From: Actinomyces polynesiensis
GTDB lineage: Bacteria > Actinomycetota > Actinomycetes > Actinomycetales > Actinomycetaceae
Direction: 5' to 3'
Assembly (NCBI RefSeq): GCF_000820725.1
Contig: NZ_CCXH01000298.1
Location: forward strand, 1 to 37,982
DNA length: 37,982 nucleotides
Shown: piece after piece, positions 26,279 through 33,262 of the stretch
Position numbering within the stretch: the stretch's first letter is position 1
Layout: each line of letters begins with the position of its first letter
Position numbers and translations under genes: made by a program
Notes under the pieces: model-generated
What the model was told of the DNA's origin: nothing
The model's database searches: none
Seen by the model: only the letters and a program-made list of their open reading frames with translations

Positions 26279-27631
26279 CCAGGTCTGGGCCGCGACCTGG
26301 ACGGCGTCCCACGGTGAGCCCAGGGGTGGGGTGTAGGCGAGGTCGAGGTCGCTGATCTGGTCGATCGTGAGTCCGCAGTGGAGGGCAGTGGCGAAGGTGT
26401 CGACCCGCTTGGCGACCTCGCTGCCGCGTCGGCCCACGAGCTGGGCACCGAGGAGACGCCCGTCTGTGGGGTCCCCGGTGATGCGGAAGTGGATCTCGTT
26501 CGCCCCCGGATAGTAGGCCTTGTGGTCATCGGCGACCGAGGCGACCGTCACAGGAGTGCGACCGACGCCAACTGCTTCATGGTCGCGCACGCCGGTGCGC
26601 GCCGCCACCAGGTCGAAGACCTTGACCACCTGGGTACCGACGGAACCGGCGAAGGACCGGTTCCCACCCACGGCGTTCTCCCCCGCGGTGCGGCCCTGCT
26701 TGTGGCTGGTGGTGCCCAGCGGTAGGTAGGTCTCACCCAGGAGGCGGTGGTGGGTGATCACGCCGTCACCGGCGGCCCAGATGCGAGGGAGCCCGGTGCG
26801 CATGTGCTCATCCACCACCACGGCGCGCCCCGCACCGAGACCCGCTCCCGCACGCTGGAGGAGCTCCGTGTTGGGGCGCACACCGACGACGACGAGCACG
26901 AGGTCCGCGGTCTGCTCGAAGGCCCCGCCCTCGTCGGCGCCGCGGACCGTCAAGCCCCCCGGGGTCTTCTCGACACCGGTGACAGTGGTGCCCACCCGTA
27001 CCCTGACGCCGTGGGCAGTGAGCTCCTCGTGGACGAGGGTGCCGAGTTCGGGGTCGAGGGTGGAGAGCACCTCCCCGCCGCGCTGGAGCTGGGTCACCTG
27101 CAGTCCGCGGGCAGTGAAGGCCTCCGCCATCTCCAGGCCGACGTACCCGGCGCCGACGATGATCACCGAGGCGGGGTGACGCTCCTGGAGGGAGCGCTCG
27201 AGGGCGAAGGTGTCCCCCATCGAATGGATGACGTGGACCCCGTCACCCGGACCGAGGAGGTCGAGCCCGGCAATCCCGACGCGGGAGGGCAGTGCGCCCG
27301 TGCCGACGACCAGTTCGTCGTACGGCATCCACTCCCTGCATCCCTCGGGAGTGCGGACCTCCAGGCGTTGGTCGGCGACGTCGATCGCGGTGGCCAGCGT
27401 GTCAGGTCGCAGGGTCAGACCTGCTGCCTCGAGGTCAGCCACGGTGCGGTGTGCGAGGGACTGCCACGGGGCCACTTCTCCGGTGAAGTAGTACGGGATG
27501 CCACAGATGGAGTAGTTGGGGTACTCGTCCGCCACGACGACACTCACATCCGTGTCAGGGGCGAGCTCCCGGGCGCGCAGTGCTGCGGAAATGCCGGCAT
27601 CACTGCCGCCGACCACGATCAGATGGGTCAC
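26243..27631 (-). CDS. FAD-dependent pyridine nucleotide-disulfide oxidoreductase (CoA-disulfide reductase/NADH oxidase-like)
   Basis: A 462-residue flavoprotein. FAD-binding VVGGSDAGISA at residues 6-16, a single redox cysteine C43 in YSICGIPYY as in CoA-disulfide reductases and NADH oxidases, the NAD-binding VIIVGAGYVGLEMAE near 178-192, and FAD-ribityl WAAGDGV near 310. The start is the GTG at 27631 preceded by AAAGG. It is divergent from the ArsR-ArsC fusion and convergent with arsA. Such flavoproteins are often found in actinobacterial ars clusters; a redox role in arsenic resistance is plausible but unproved. Confidence 0.9.
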   Translation of the reverse strand: MTHLIVVGGSDAGISAALRARELAPDTDVSVVVADEYPNYSICGIPYYFTGEVAPWQSLAHRTVADLEAAGLTLRPDTLATAIDVADQRLEVRTPEGCREWMPYDELVVGTGALPSRVGIAGLDLLGPGDGVHVIHSMGDTFALERSLQERHPASVIIVGAGYVGLEMAEAFTARGLQVTQLQRGGEVLSTLDPELGTLVHEELTAHGVRVRVGTTVTGVEKTPGGLTVRGADEGGAFEQTADLVLVVVGVRPNTELLQRAGAGLGAGRAVVVDEHMRTGLPRIWAAGDGVITHHRLLGETYLPLGTTSHKQGRTAGENAVGGNRSFAGSVGTQVVKVFDLVAARTGVRDHEAVGVGRTPVTVASVADDHKAYYPGANEIHFRITGDPTDGRLLGAQLVGRRGSEVAKRVDTFATALHCGLTIDQISDLDLAYTPPLGSPWDAVQVAAQTWSARLGQTRARS

Positions 27632-27753
27632 GGGTGGGCCTTTCGACGGGTGGGTCGTTCGCCACCAGCGGGGGAACCGGTGGACGGGGTTGCCCCTGTC
27701 CTGGGGCGCCCCAGGAGTCACTGGGTGGGACTCCTCTTGACGCGAGAGTATCA

Positions 27754-27769
27754 CTCAATCATCATTGAG
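27754..27769. promoter_or_regulatory. Probable operator of the ArsR-ArsC fusion gene
   Basis: CTCAAT-CATC-ATTGAG is a perfect six-base inverted repeat with a four-base spacer, ending just before the fusion gene's start codon in the divergent intergenic region. It resembles ArsR-type operators (ATCAAnnnnTTGAT-like). Binding would block the fusion gene and perhaps the divergent flavoprotein gene. Confidence 0.55.
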
Positions 27770-27772
27770 GTA

Positions 27773-28444
27773 ATGAGCACTGAGCAATTGGATCTGTCGG
27801 GCCGGGTCGCGAGGTTCGCGGCACTGGCCGACCCCGTGCGCCTGCGGATCGTCGACCTGCTCACCCTGGGCGACCTCGCGCCCGTCGAACTCCAGGACCA
27901 GCTCGGCATCTCCTCCAGCCTGCTCGCACATCACTTGAACTCGCTCGAGGACGCGGGCATGCTGGCACGCACCCGCTCCGAGGCGGACCGTCGTCGCACG
28001 TACCTCCACCTGACCCCGACCGCATTCGCCGACCTGCTGCCATCCCCGACCATGGGCGTACGGCGCGTGGTCTTCGTGTGCACGGGCAACTCTGCACGCT
28101 CCCAATTGGCCACCGCCCTCTGGCACCGGTGCAGCGCCGTACCGGTCGCATCTGCGGGCACGCACCCTGCCGCAGCCATCGAGCCGGGGGCAATCGCCAC
28201 TGCCGCACGCCACGGCGTCGCCCTGCGGGCACGCAGTCCACGGGCAGTCGACCAGGTACTGGTGGCAGATGACTGCGTGATCACCGTCTGCGACTCCGCC
28301 CACGAGGAGCTCGGCGGTCGGGGACGGATGCACTGGTCGGTGCCCGACCCCGTGCGCGACGGCTCGGATGCCGCCTTCGATGCGACATTTGAGGATCTGG
28401 CGGCGCGCGTCCACGACCTTGCGCCGCGCATCTCCATCGCCTGA
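27773..28444 (+). CDS. ArsR-ArsC fusion: repressor plus arsenate reductase
   Basis: A 223-residue two-domain protein. Residues 1-90 are an ArsR-type winged helix (ISSSLLAHHLNSLEDAG, 47-63), lacking obvious cysteines in the recognition helix. Residues 96-223 are a low-molecular-weight phosphatase-like ArsC with the P-loop CTGNSAR (C103-R109) and a distal VCDSAHEE segment and VPDP general-acid loop. Arsenate reductase of this kind uses thioredoxin or mycothiol. The ATG at 27773 follows GAGG. Such fusions are known in Actinobacteria and some other acid- or metal-tolerant bacteria. Confidence 0.93.
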   Translation: MSTEQLDLSGRVARFAALADPVRLRIVDLLTLGDLAPVELQDQLGISSSLLAHHLNSLEDAGMLARTRSEADRRRTYLHLTPTAFADLLPSPTMGVRRVVFVCTGNSARSQLATALWHRCSAVPVASAGTHPAAAIEPGAIATAARHGVALRARSPRAVDQVLVADDCVITVCDSAHEELGGRGRMHWSVPDPVRDGSDAAFDATFEDLAARVHDLAPRISIA

Positions 28445-28512
28445 GAGCAGGGTCACCCGCGGCCAACACGAACCAGCACCACAGGATCATCCATGCCTCG
28501 GTCGACCCCAGT

Positions 28513-28528
28513 GCCGCCCTCGTCAATG
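28513..28528. repeat. 16-base dispersed repeat
   Basis: GCCGCCCTCGTCAATG occurs here and identically at 19890-19905. Shorter forms occur at the nadD stop (15741-15752) and, with one change, near 37086. The function is unknown. Confidence 0.5.
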
Positions 28529-28581
28529 CGGTCGGGTGCGACGGCGGCGAGTGTCCCGCGCGCCCGACGGACGGCCCGATC

Positions 28582-29145
28582 TCAACGTCCCCGGTAGTGC
28601 AGGAGCACGACCCCGTTCTCGAAGGTCCGCTGCTCCACGAGGTCGAGGGCGAGCCTGCAGTCGTCAGGCAGCGCACGCAGCCCACCGCCCACGGTCTTCG
28701 GGACGATGAAGAACCTGAAGTCCCGCACCAGACCAGCACGGATCGCCTCCGCCGCCGTTGTCGGTCCGAAGATCTCCACCTCCCCCGCCGCATCGTCGAC
28801 GATGCGCTCGAGCCCCTCGAGGTCGAGGTGGGGCGTCAAGGTCACGCTCCCCTCCCCCAGATCGGACTCACCAAGGGTCGAGGACGCGACCACCAAATCC
28901 AGGGCCAGCCAGCGGCGGGCGAACTCCTTCTCGGCGTCGCCCCACTCCTCCCCCTCCGGCTCGGCCTCCCAGTACCTCATCAACTGGTAGGTCCTACGCC
29001 CGAGCACCTCGGTGGAGACCGCCCCCATGCGCTCCACGTGGAAGTCGAAGACCTCCTCATTGGGCGCCGACCACTGGAAGTCGCCATCGGCGTCGGCGGC
29101 GTACCCATCGACAGAGACAGTTGCGGTGAAGCTGAGAGTGCCCAT
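28582..29145 (-). CDS. RibD C-terminal/DHFR-like reductase, copy 2
   Basis: A 187-residue paralogue of the gene at 19279-19842, with 178 identical residues. The substitutions are mostly conservative (for example E to D, R to K) and no motif is broken, so both copies are probably functional. The start is the ATG at 29145; the open frame continues far upstream to 29583 but that part is antisense to the antitoxin gene. It lies between the ArsR-ArsC gene and the toxin-antitoxin pair with no clear partner. Confidence 0.9.
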   Translation of the reverse strand: MGTLSFTATVSVDGYAADADGDFQWSAPNEEVFDFHVERMGAVSTEVLGRRTYQLMRYWEAEPEGEEWGDAEKEFARRWLALDLVVASSTLGESDLGEGSVTLTPHLDLEGLERIVDDAAGEVEIFGPTTAAEAIRAGLVRDFRFFIVPKTVGGGLRALPDDCRLALDLVEQRTFENGVVLLHYRGR

Positions 29146-29204
29146 ACCTGATCGTAGTGCGACGCGGGTCACAAGGGGCGAGGACAACAGCGGCCGCCCT
29201 CGCG
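28585..29204. repeat. Long direct repeat, copy B
   Basis: The counterpart of 19282-19900. Both copies are on the same strand and about 9.3 kb apart. Recombination between them would delete or amplify the ABC exporter and the whole arsenic cluster. Confidence 0.85.
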
Positions 29205-29307
29205 CCCGTGTTGATGGATGGAGCGGCGTCGGCCCCTCGAGCGACGAGTAGGCGCTACAGGGAGGGATGCACAACGCACACCATGGCTCTTTCGACATCC
29301 GAGTGGT

Positions 29308-29325
29308 ACCGTAAATAGGTACGGT
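29308..29325. promoter_or_regulatory. Operator-like dyad before yefM-yoeB
   Basis: ACCGTA and TACGGT form a perfect inverted repeat with six bases between them, 27 bases before the antitoxin start. TTCGAC (29291-29296) and TAAATA (29312-29317) may be -35 and -10 elements with the dyad over the -10. This fits toxin-antitoxin autorepression. Confidence 0.5.
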
Positions 29326-29352
29326 TCCATCGACACAAGGAGAGGTCTGAGG

Positions 29353-29604
29353 ATGTCCATCAGCGCCAGCGAAGCGCGCAAGACCCTGTTTCCCCTCATT
29401 GAACGTGTGAACGAGGATCGCGACGCAGTTGAGATCGTTTCCCGGAAGGGCAATGCCGTTCTCATGGCTGCCGACGAGTACGCGGCCTGGCAGGAGACTG
29501 CCTATCTGTTCCGCTCGCCCGCCAATGCTCGCAGGCTGCTCGATGCCTACGAGAGCGCTCGATCGGGAGACTCGGAGCCGCACGAGCTCGACCGGGAGGA
29601 CTGA
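29353..29604 (+). CDS. yefM: YefM/Phd-family antitoxin
   Basis: An 83-residue antitoxin. The N-terminal fold MSISASEARKTLFPLIERVN and the GNAVLMAADEYAAWQET segment are typical of Phd/YefM proteins, which bind DNA as dimers and neutralise the toxin through a C-terminal tail (here about residues 55-83, acidic at the end). The ATG at 29353 is preceded by AGGAGAGG. Its stop overlaps the toxin start by one base (TGATG). Confidence 0.94.
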   Translation: MSISASEARKTLFPLIERVNEDRDAVEIVSRKGNAVLMAADEYAAWQETAYLFRSPANARRLLDAYESARSGDSEPHELDRED

Positions 29605-29858
29605 TGCGCTTGGTCTGGGCCTCGTATGCGTGGGAGGACTACAAGCACTGGCAGACCGCGGACCGGAGGACTCTCAAGCGACTCAACGCTCTCATTGACG
29701 CATGCCTGCGCGATCCATTCGACGGTATCGGGAAGCCTGAGCAGCTCAAGTACGGCGCCCAGGGTGCGTGGTCCAGAAGGATCAGTGACGAACACCGCCT
29801 GGTGTACCTGGTGGACGGCGATGACCTGGTCATTCTCCAGGCGAGGTACCACTACTGA
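29604..29858 (+). CDS. yoeB: YoeB/Txe-family mRNA interferase toxin
   Basis: An 84-residue toxin that cleaves mRNA in the ribosomal A site. It has the same length as E. coli YoeB, and the catalytic residues fall at the same numbers: E46 (PEQLK), R65 (EHRLVY), H83 and Y84 (RYHY). It overlaps the antitoxin gene by one base. The pair appears intact. Confidence 0.96.
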   Translation: MRLVWASYAWEDYKHWQTADRRTLKRLNALIDACLRDPFDGIGKPEQLKYGAQGAWSRRISDEHRLVYLVDGDDLVILQARYHY

Positions 29859-29865
29859 GCCGCTC

Positions 29866-29891
29866 TCACGGCCGCCCGCGGGCGGGAGTGA
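29866..29891 (+). terminator. Probable terminator hairpin after yoeB
   Basis: TCAC at 29866-29869 pairs with GTGA at 29888-29891 around the perfect GC palindrome CCGCCCGCGGGCGG, eight bases after the toxin stop. There is no T tract, as is common in high-GC actinobacteria. Confidence 0.5.
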
Positions 29892-30227
29892 CACATGGCG
29901 TTCGCCGCGTGCCGCGTCGACGTCGACGCCGACGTCATTGAGACGGGTGCATTCTTCCACAGCAAAGATCGACGCACGCTGTCAAAATGGGGACGTTTTC
30001 GGTACCCTTTTGCCATGGGACCACGAGTCATGGTGTGAGTCGCATCGATTGATGGCGCGGTTCCAGCACGTTTCGGTGGCGGCTCGGTGTGCCGCCGTGT
30101 GCGGCGCTGCCACTGTCGGGCCCGGGTAAGCCGTTCGGTTGACCGCGACTGACTTGTGGCCAGCGACGGGCGTCAGAGCGAGGCGCAGATCCAACAACGC
30201 GTCAGCGAGGGCTGTATAGTTCAGTCC
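29892..30227. other. Non-coding stretch, possible transposon end
   Basis: About 335 bases with no good gene. TGTCAAAATGGGGAC at 29980-29994 begins with TGTCA, the kind of terminus used by Tn402/Tn552-type elements, and is followed by a GGTACC palindrome. I could not find the matching inverted end to the right of the transposition genes, so this is only a candidate left end of the metal-resistance transposon. Confidence 0.35.
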
Positions 30228-30238
30228 ATGCTGACTAT
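30215..30238 (+). promoter_or_regulatory. cmtR promoter and overlapping dyad, possibly leaderless
   Basis: TATAGT at 30215-30220 is a good -10 element whose expected start point falls at or next to the A of the cmtR ATG (30228), so the transcript may be leaderless. ATAGTTCAG before and CTGACTAT after the ATG make an imperfect inverted repeat (30216-30238), suitable for repression by CmtR itself. Confidence 0.5.
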
Positions 30239-30587
30239 TGCTTCGCGTCTCGACGTCATGAACCGGCTGGGCCGGGCCATGGCGGACCCGACGCGCTCCC
30301 GGATCCTGATGACCCTTCTTGATAGCCCGAGCTACCCGGCTGTGCTGTCGCGCGAGCTGGAGCTGACTCGCTCGAACGTGTCGAACCATCTGACGTGCTT
30401 GCGAGACTGCGGGATCGTCGTCGCAGAGCCCGAAGGACGGCAGACTCGTTACGAGATCGCCGACCCGCATCTCGCTGCGGCCCTCGTCGCTCTGGTGGAC
30501 GTGACACTCGCCGTGGACGAGCAGGCTCCCTGCGTGGACTCGACGTGCACGGTGCCGGGCTGCTGCGGGACTGGAGCGGGTGCATGA
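30228..30587 (+). CDS. cmtR: CmtR-type Cd(II)/Pb(II)-sensing ArsR-family repressor
   Basis: A 119-residue repressor closely like Mycobacterium tuberculosis CmtR: ADPTRSRIL, then ELTRSNVSNHLTCLRDCG. The metal-binding cysteines C57, C61 and C102 are at the same positions as in that protein. A cysteine-rich tail (C107, C112, C113) is extra. The ATG at 30228 is used; the upstream extension crosses the promoter. The stop overlaps the P-type ATPase start (ATGA), so the regulator and pump are coupled. Confidence 0.94.
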   Translation: MLTIASRLDVMNRLGRAMADPTRSRILMTLLDSPSYPAVLSRELELTRSNVSNHLTCLRDCGIVVAEPEGRQTRYEIADPHLAAALVALVDVTLAVDEQAPCVDSTCTVPGCCGTGAGA

Positions 30588-32527
30588 GCGCGGCGTGTGG
30601 GTGCGAGCACGAGAGTGCGACGCCGACAGGTGAGGAGCTCGAGGGCGCGGAGCGGCCGTGGTGGAAGGACCGCAGTGTTCTGGTCCCGATCTTCTCCGGT
30701 GTCGCATTTCTCAGTGGTCTGATCTCTGAGCGGTCCGGGGCTGAGACCGTGGCTCTGGTCCTGTTCTGGATCGGCCTGCTGCTGGGCGCGTCGACCTTCA
30801 CACCTGGCGCGGTCCGGAGGCTCTTCAAGGGCAAGATCGGTATCGGCTTGCTGATGACGATCAGTGCGATCGGCGCGGTCCTTCTCGGTTACGTCGAGGA
30901 AGCAGCCGCTCTGGCGTTCCTGTACTCCATCGCCGAGGCGCTGGAAGACAAGGCGATGGATCGCGCCCGCGGTGGTCTGCGGGCGCTGTTGAAGCTCGTG
31001 CCGGACACCGCGACCGTGCTGCGCGACGGGGCCTCCATCGAGGTCGCGGCGAAGGAGCTGACTGTCGGCCAGCTCATGGTGGTTCGTCCGGGAGAGCGGA
31101 TCGCGACCGATGGCATCGTCCGGGCGGGACGCTCCAGCCTGGACACCTCGGCGATCACGGGCGAGTCGATCCCGGTGGAGGTCGAGCCCGGTCACGCGGT
31201 CTCGGCTGGCGCGATCAACAGCGCCGGCGCACTGGAGGTCGAGGCGACCGCGGCGGGCACCGACAACTCGCTCACCACGATCGTGGAGCTGGTCGAGAAG
31301 GCGCAGACCGAGAAGGGCGAACGTGCCCGCCTAGCCGACAAGATCGCCCGTCCGCTCGTCCCTGGTGTCCTGATTCTTGCTGCGCTGGTCGCAATCATCG
31401 GCTCGCTGCTGGGCGATCCAGAGCTGTGGGCAACGCGCGCCCTCGTGGTGCTGGTGGCAGCCTCGCCCTGCGCGCTAGCGATCTCCGTCCCGCTGACAGT
31501 CGTCGCCGGCATCGGCGCGGCGAGCGAGTTCGGAGTGATCATCAAGTCTGGAGCGGTCTTCGAGCGCTTCGGCACCGTCCGGCACGTGGCCGTTGACAAG
31601 ACCGGCACGCTCACCCGCAACCAGCCTGCCGTCGCCGCAGTCCTCACCGTCGACGGCCTCACCGAGGCACAGGTGCTCGCATGGGCCGCTGCACTGGAGC
31701 ACCACAGCACTCATCCTCTCGCCGCGGCGATCACCGCCGCCGCCCCGGGCGTCACCGCAGCGGCGGATGTGACCGAGCAGGCGGGGCACGGCATCGAAGG
31801 CACCGCCGATGGTTCGACGATCACCGTCGGCAGCCCGCGCTGGCTCGACGCCGGTGAGCTCGGCGACCGGGTCGAGGGACTGGAAGAGCAAGGCATGACC
31901 GTCGTGATCGTGCACCGCGACGGAGCGCCAGTCGGCGCGATCGGCGTCCGAGACGAACTACGCCCCGAAGTCCCCGAGGTCGTCCGTACCCTCGCAAGCC
32001 AGGGGGTCGGCATGACGATGCTCACCGGCGACAACACCCGCACAGCCCAGGCCCTTGCCGCCCAGGCGGGGATCGTCGACGTGCGCGCGGAACTGCGCCC
32101 TGAGGACAAGGCCGCCGCGATCGGAGCGTTCTCCGAGGCGGGACCAGTCGCGATGATCGGCGATGGCATCAACGACGCGCCCGCTCTCGCGGCAGCCGAC
32201 ATCGGCATCGCGATGGGCGCGACCGGATCGGACGGCGCGATCGAGTCCGCCGACATCGCGTTCACCGGCCATGACCTGCGTCTCATCCCCAGAGCGTTCG
32301 ACCACGCCCGTCGGGGCCGCCGCATCATCAACCAGAACATCATCCTGTCCCTGTTGATCATCACCGCGCTGCTCCCGCTCGCCCTCTTCGGTGTCCTGGG
32401 GCTCGCTGCCGTGGTCCTGGTCCACGAGGTCGCCGAGGTCATCGTGATCCTGAACGGACTGCGCGCCGCCCGAACCCACACGCCTCAGACGGACGGCCGA
32501 CGCTCGCTACTCCCAGACAGTGTCTAG
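30584..32527 (+). CDS. Heavy-metal P1B-type ATPase (cadmium/lead efflux)
   Basis: A 647-residue metal pump. Phosphorylation site DKTGT (D338-T342), actuator TGES (192-195), metal-site SPC (294-296) in membrane helix 6, GDGINDAP in the P domain, and a last helix with HEVAEVIVILNGLRA. The N-terminus has only a short cysteine patch (ACGCEH) in place of a full metal-binding domain. The SPC motif is the P1B-4 signature and differs from CPC of typical CadA. Pairing with CmtR suggests cadmium or lead export, as with mycobacterial CtpG; cobalt or zinc is possible. Confidence 0.94.
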   Translation: MSAACGCEHESATPTGEELEGAERPWWKDRSVLVPIFSGVAFLSGLISERSGAETVALVLFWIGLLLGASTFTPGAVRRLFKGKIGIGLLMTISAIGAVLLGYVEEAAALAFLYSIAEALEDKAMDRARGGLRALLKLVPDTATVLRDGASIEVAAKELTVGQLMVVRPGERIATDGIVRAGRSSLDTSAITGESIPVEVEPGHAVSAGAINSAGALEVEATAAGTDNSLTTIVELVEKAQTEKGERARLADKIARPLVPGVLILAALVAIIGSLLGDPELWATRALVVLVAASPCALAISVPLTVVAGIGAASEFGVIIKSGAVFERFGTVRHVAVDKTGTLTRNQPAVAAVLTVDGLTEAQVLAWAAALEHHSTHPLAAAITAAAPGVTAAADVTEQAGHGIEGTADGSTITVGSPRWLDAGELGDRVEGLEEQGMTVVIVHRDGAPVGAIGVRDELRPEVPEVVRTLASQGVGMTMLTGDNTRTAQALAAQAGIVDVRAELRPEDKAAAIGAFSEAGPVAMIGDGINDAPALAAADIGIAMGATGSDGAIESADIAFTGHDLRLIPRAFDHARRGRRIINQNIILSLLIITALLPLALFGVLGLAAVVLVHEVAEVIVILNGLRAARTHTPQTDGRRSLLPDSV

Positions 32528-32567
32528 TTCCTCCCTCGAGGCCGGCGACAGCCACCAGGCCTGGGGT

Positions 32568-32681
32568 GTCTCATGGATGACCGTCCATGAGACCGTCGCC
32601 CCCATCACGGTGCTGCACGGCGCGTCGTGTTTCATGGGCCGTGTCCGAGACCTATGTACCGCGAGGCACGTTGGCGGTACA
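32568..32681. promoter_or_regulatory. Candidate res site of the adjacent resolvase
   Basis: Three dyads precede the resolvase gene. The first has perfect ten-base arms GTCTCATGGA and TCCATGAGAC with a six-base spacer (32568-32593). The second is imperfect, with TGTTTCATGG and GTCCGAGACC (about 32627-32652), resembling the arms of the first. The third has TGTACCGC and GCGGTACA separated by 11 bases (32655-32681). Three subsites of about 26 bases upstream of the gene is the usual res arrangement. The first could alternatively be the terminator of the ATPase gene. Confidence 0.55.
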
Positions 32682-32689
32682 TTCGGCTC

Positions 32690-33256
32690 GTGGCTTCGAT
32701 CGGATACGCGCGCGTTTCGACCCGGGAGCAGAACCCGGACGGTCAGACGGACCTGCTCGCCGCCGCCGGGTGCGAGAAGGTGTTCGTCGAGCACGCCTCA
32801 GGTGTGCTCGCCAAGCGGCCGGCACTCGACGACGCGCTCGAGTACCTGCGTTCCGGTGACACGTTGGTGGTGACTAAGCTCGACAGGCTTGGTCGATCGG
32901 TGCGGAACCTCAAGGAGGTCGTCGAGAGCCTTCAGCAGCGGGGCATCGGTCTGAAGGCACTGTCCCAGGGCATCGACACCACGACACCGGGTGGCCGCCT
33001 GTTCTTCCACATGCTCGCTGCCATCGCCGAGTTCGAGCATGACCTGATCGTCGAGCGCACCCAGGACGGTCTTGCCGCCGCCCGCGCGAGAGGTCGCAAG
33101 GGTGGGGGCCGGTTCAAGATGACGGCGACGAAGGCGCGTCAGGCCAGGGCGATGTATGACGAGAAGTCCTACACGGTCCAGCAGATCGCTGAGACGTTCG
33201 GGGTCTCGCGCGGCACGATCTACCGCCACCTCGCCCAAGACGCACGGCCGATGTGA
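32690..33256 (+). CDS. Serine resolvase/recombinase (Tn3 resolvase/TniR-like)
   Basis: A 188-residue site-specific recombinase. The nucleophile is S10 in YARVSTREQN, followed by LDRLGRS, the helix-E region EFEHDLIVERTQDGLAAARARGR and a C-terminal helix-turn-helix (YTVQQIAETFGVSRGTIYRHL). The GTG at 32690 gives the family's normal start; the longer frame would run through the third dyad. It lies seven bases before the transposase gene and would resolve cointegrates at the upstream dyads. Confidence 0.94.
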   Translation: MASIGYARVSTREQNPDGQTDLLAAAGCEKVFVEHASGVLAKRPALDDALEYLRSGDTLVVTKLDRLGRSVRNLKEVVESLQQRGIGLKALSQGIDTTTPGGRLFFHMLAAIAEFEHDLIVERTQDGLAAARARGRKGGGRFKMTATKARQARAMYDEKSYTVQQIAETFGVSRGTIYRHLAQDARPM

Positions 33257-33262
33257 GGGGAC

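Noticed and set aside
29895-30038. Short frame after yoeB crossing the transposon-end candidate
   Set aside because: About 48 codons, no ribosome binding site or family resemblance.
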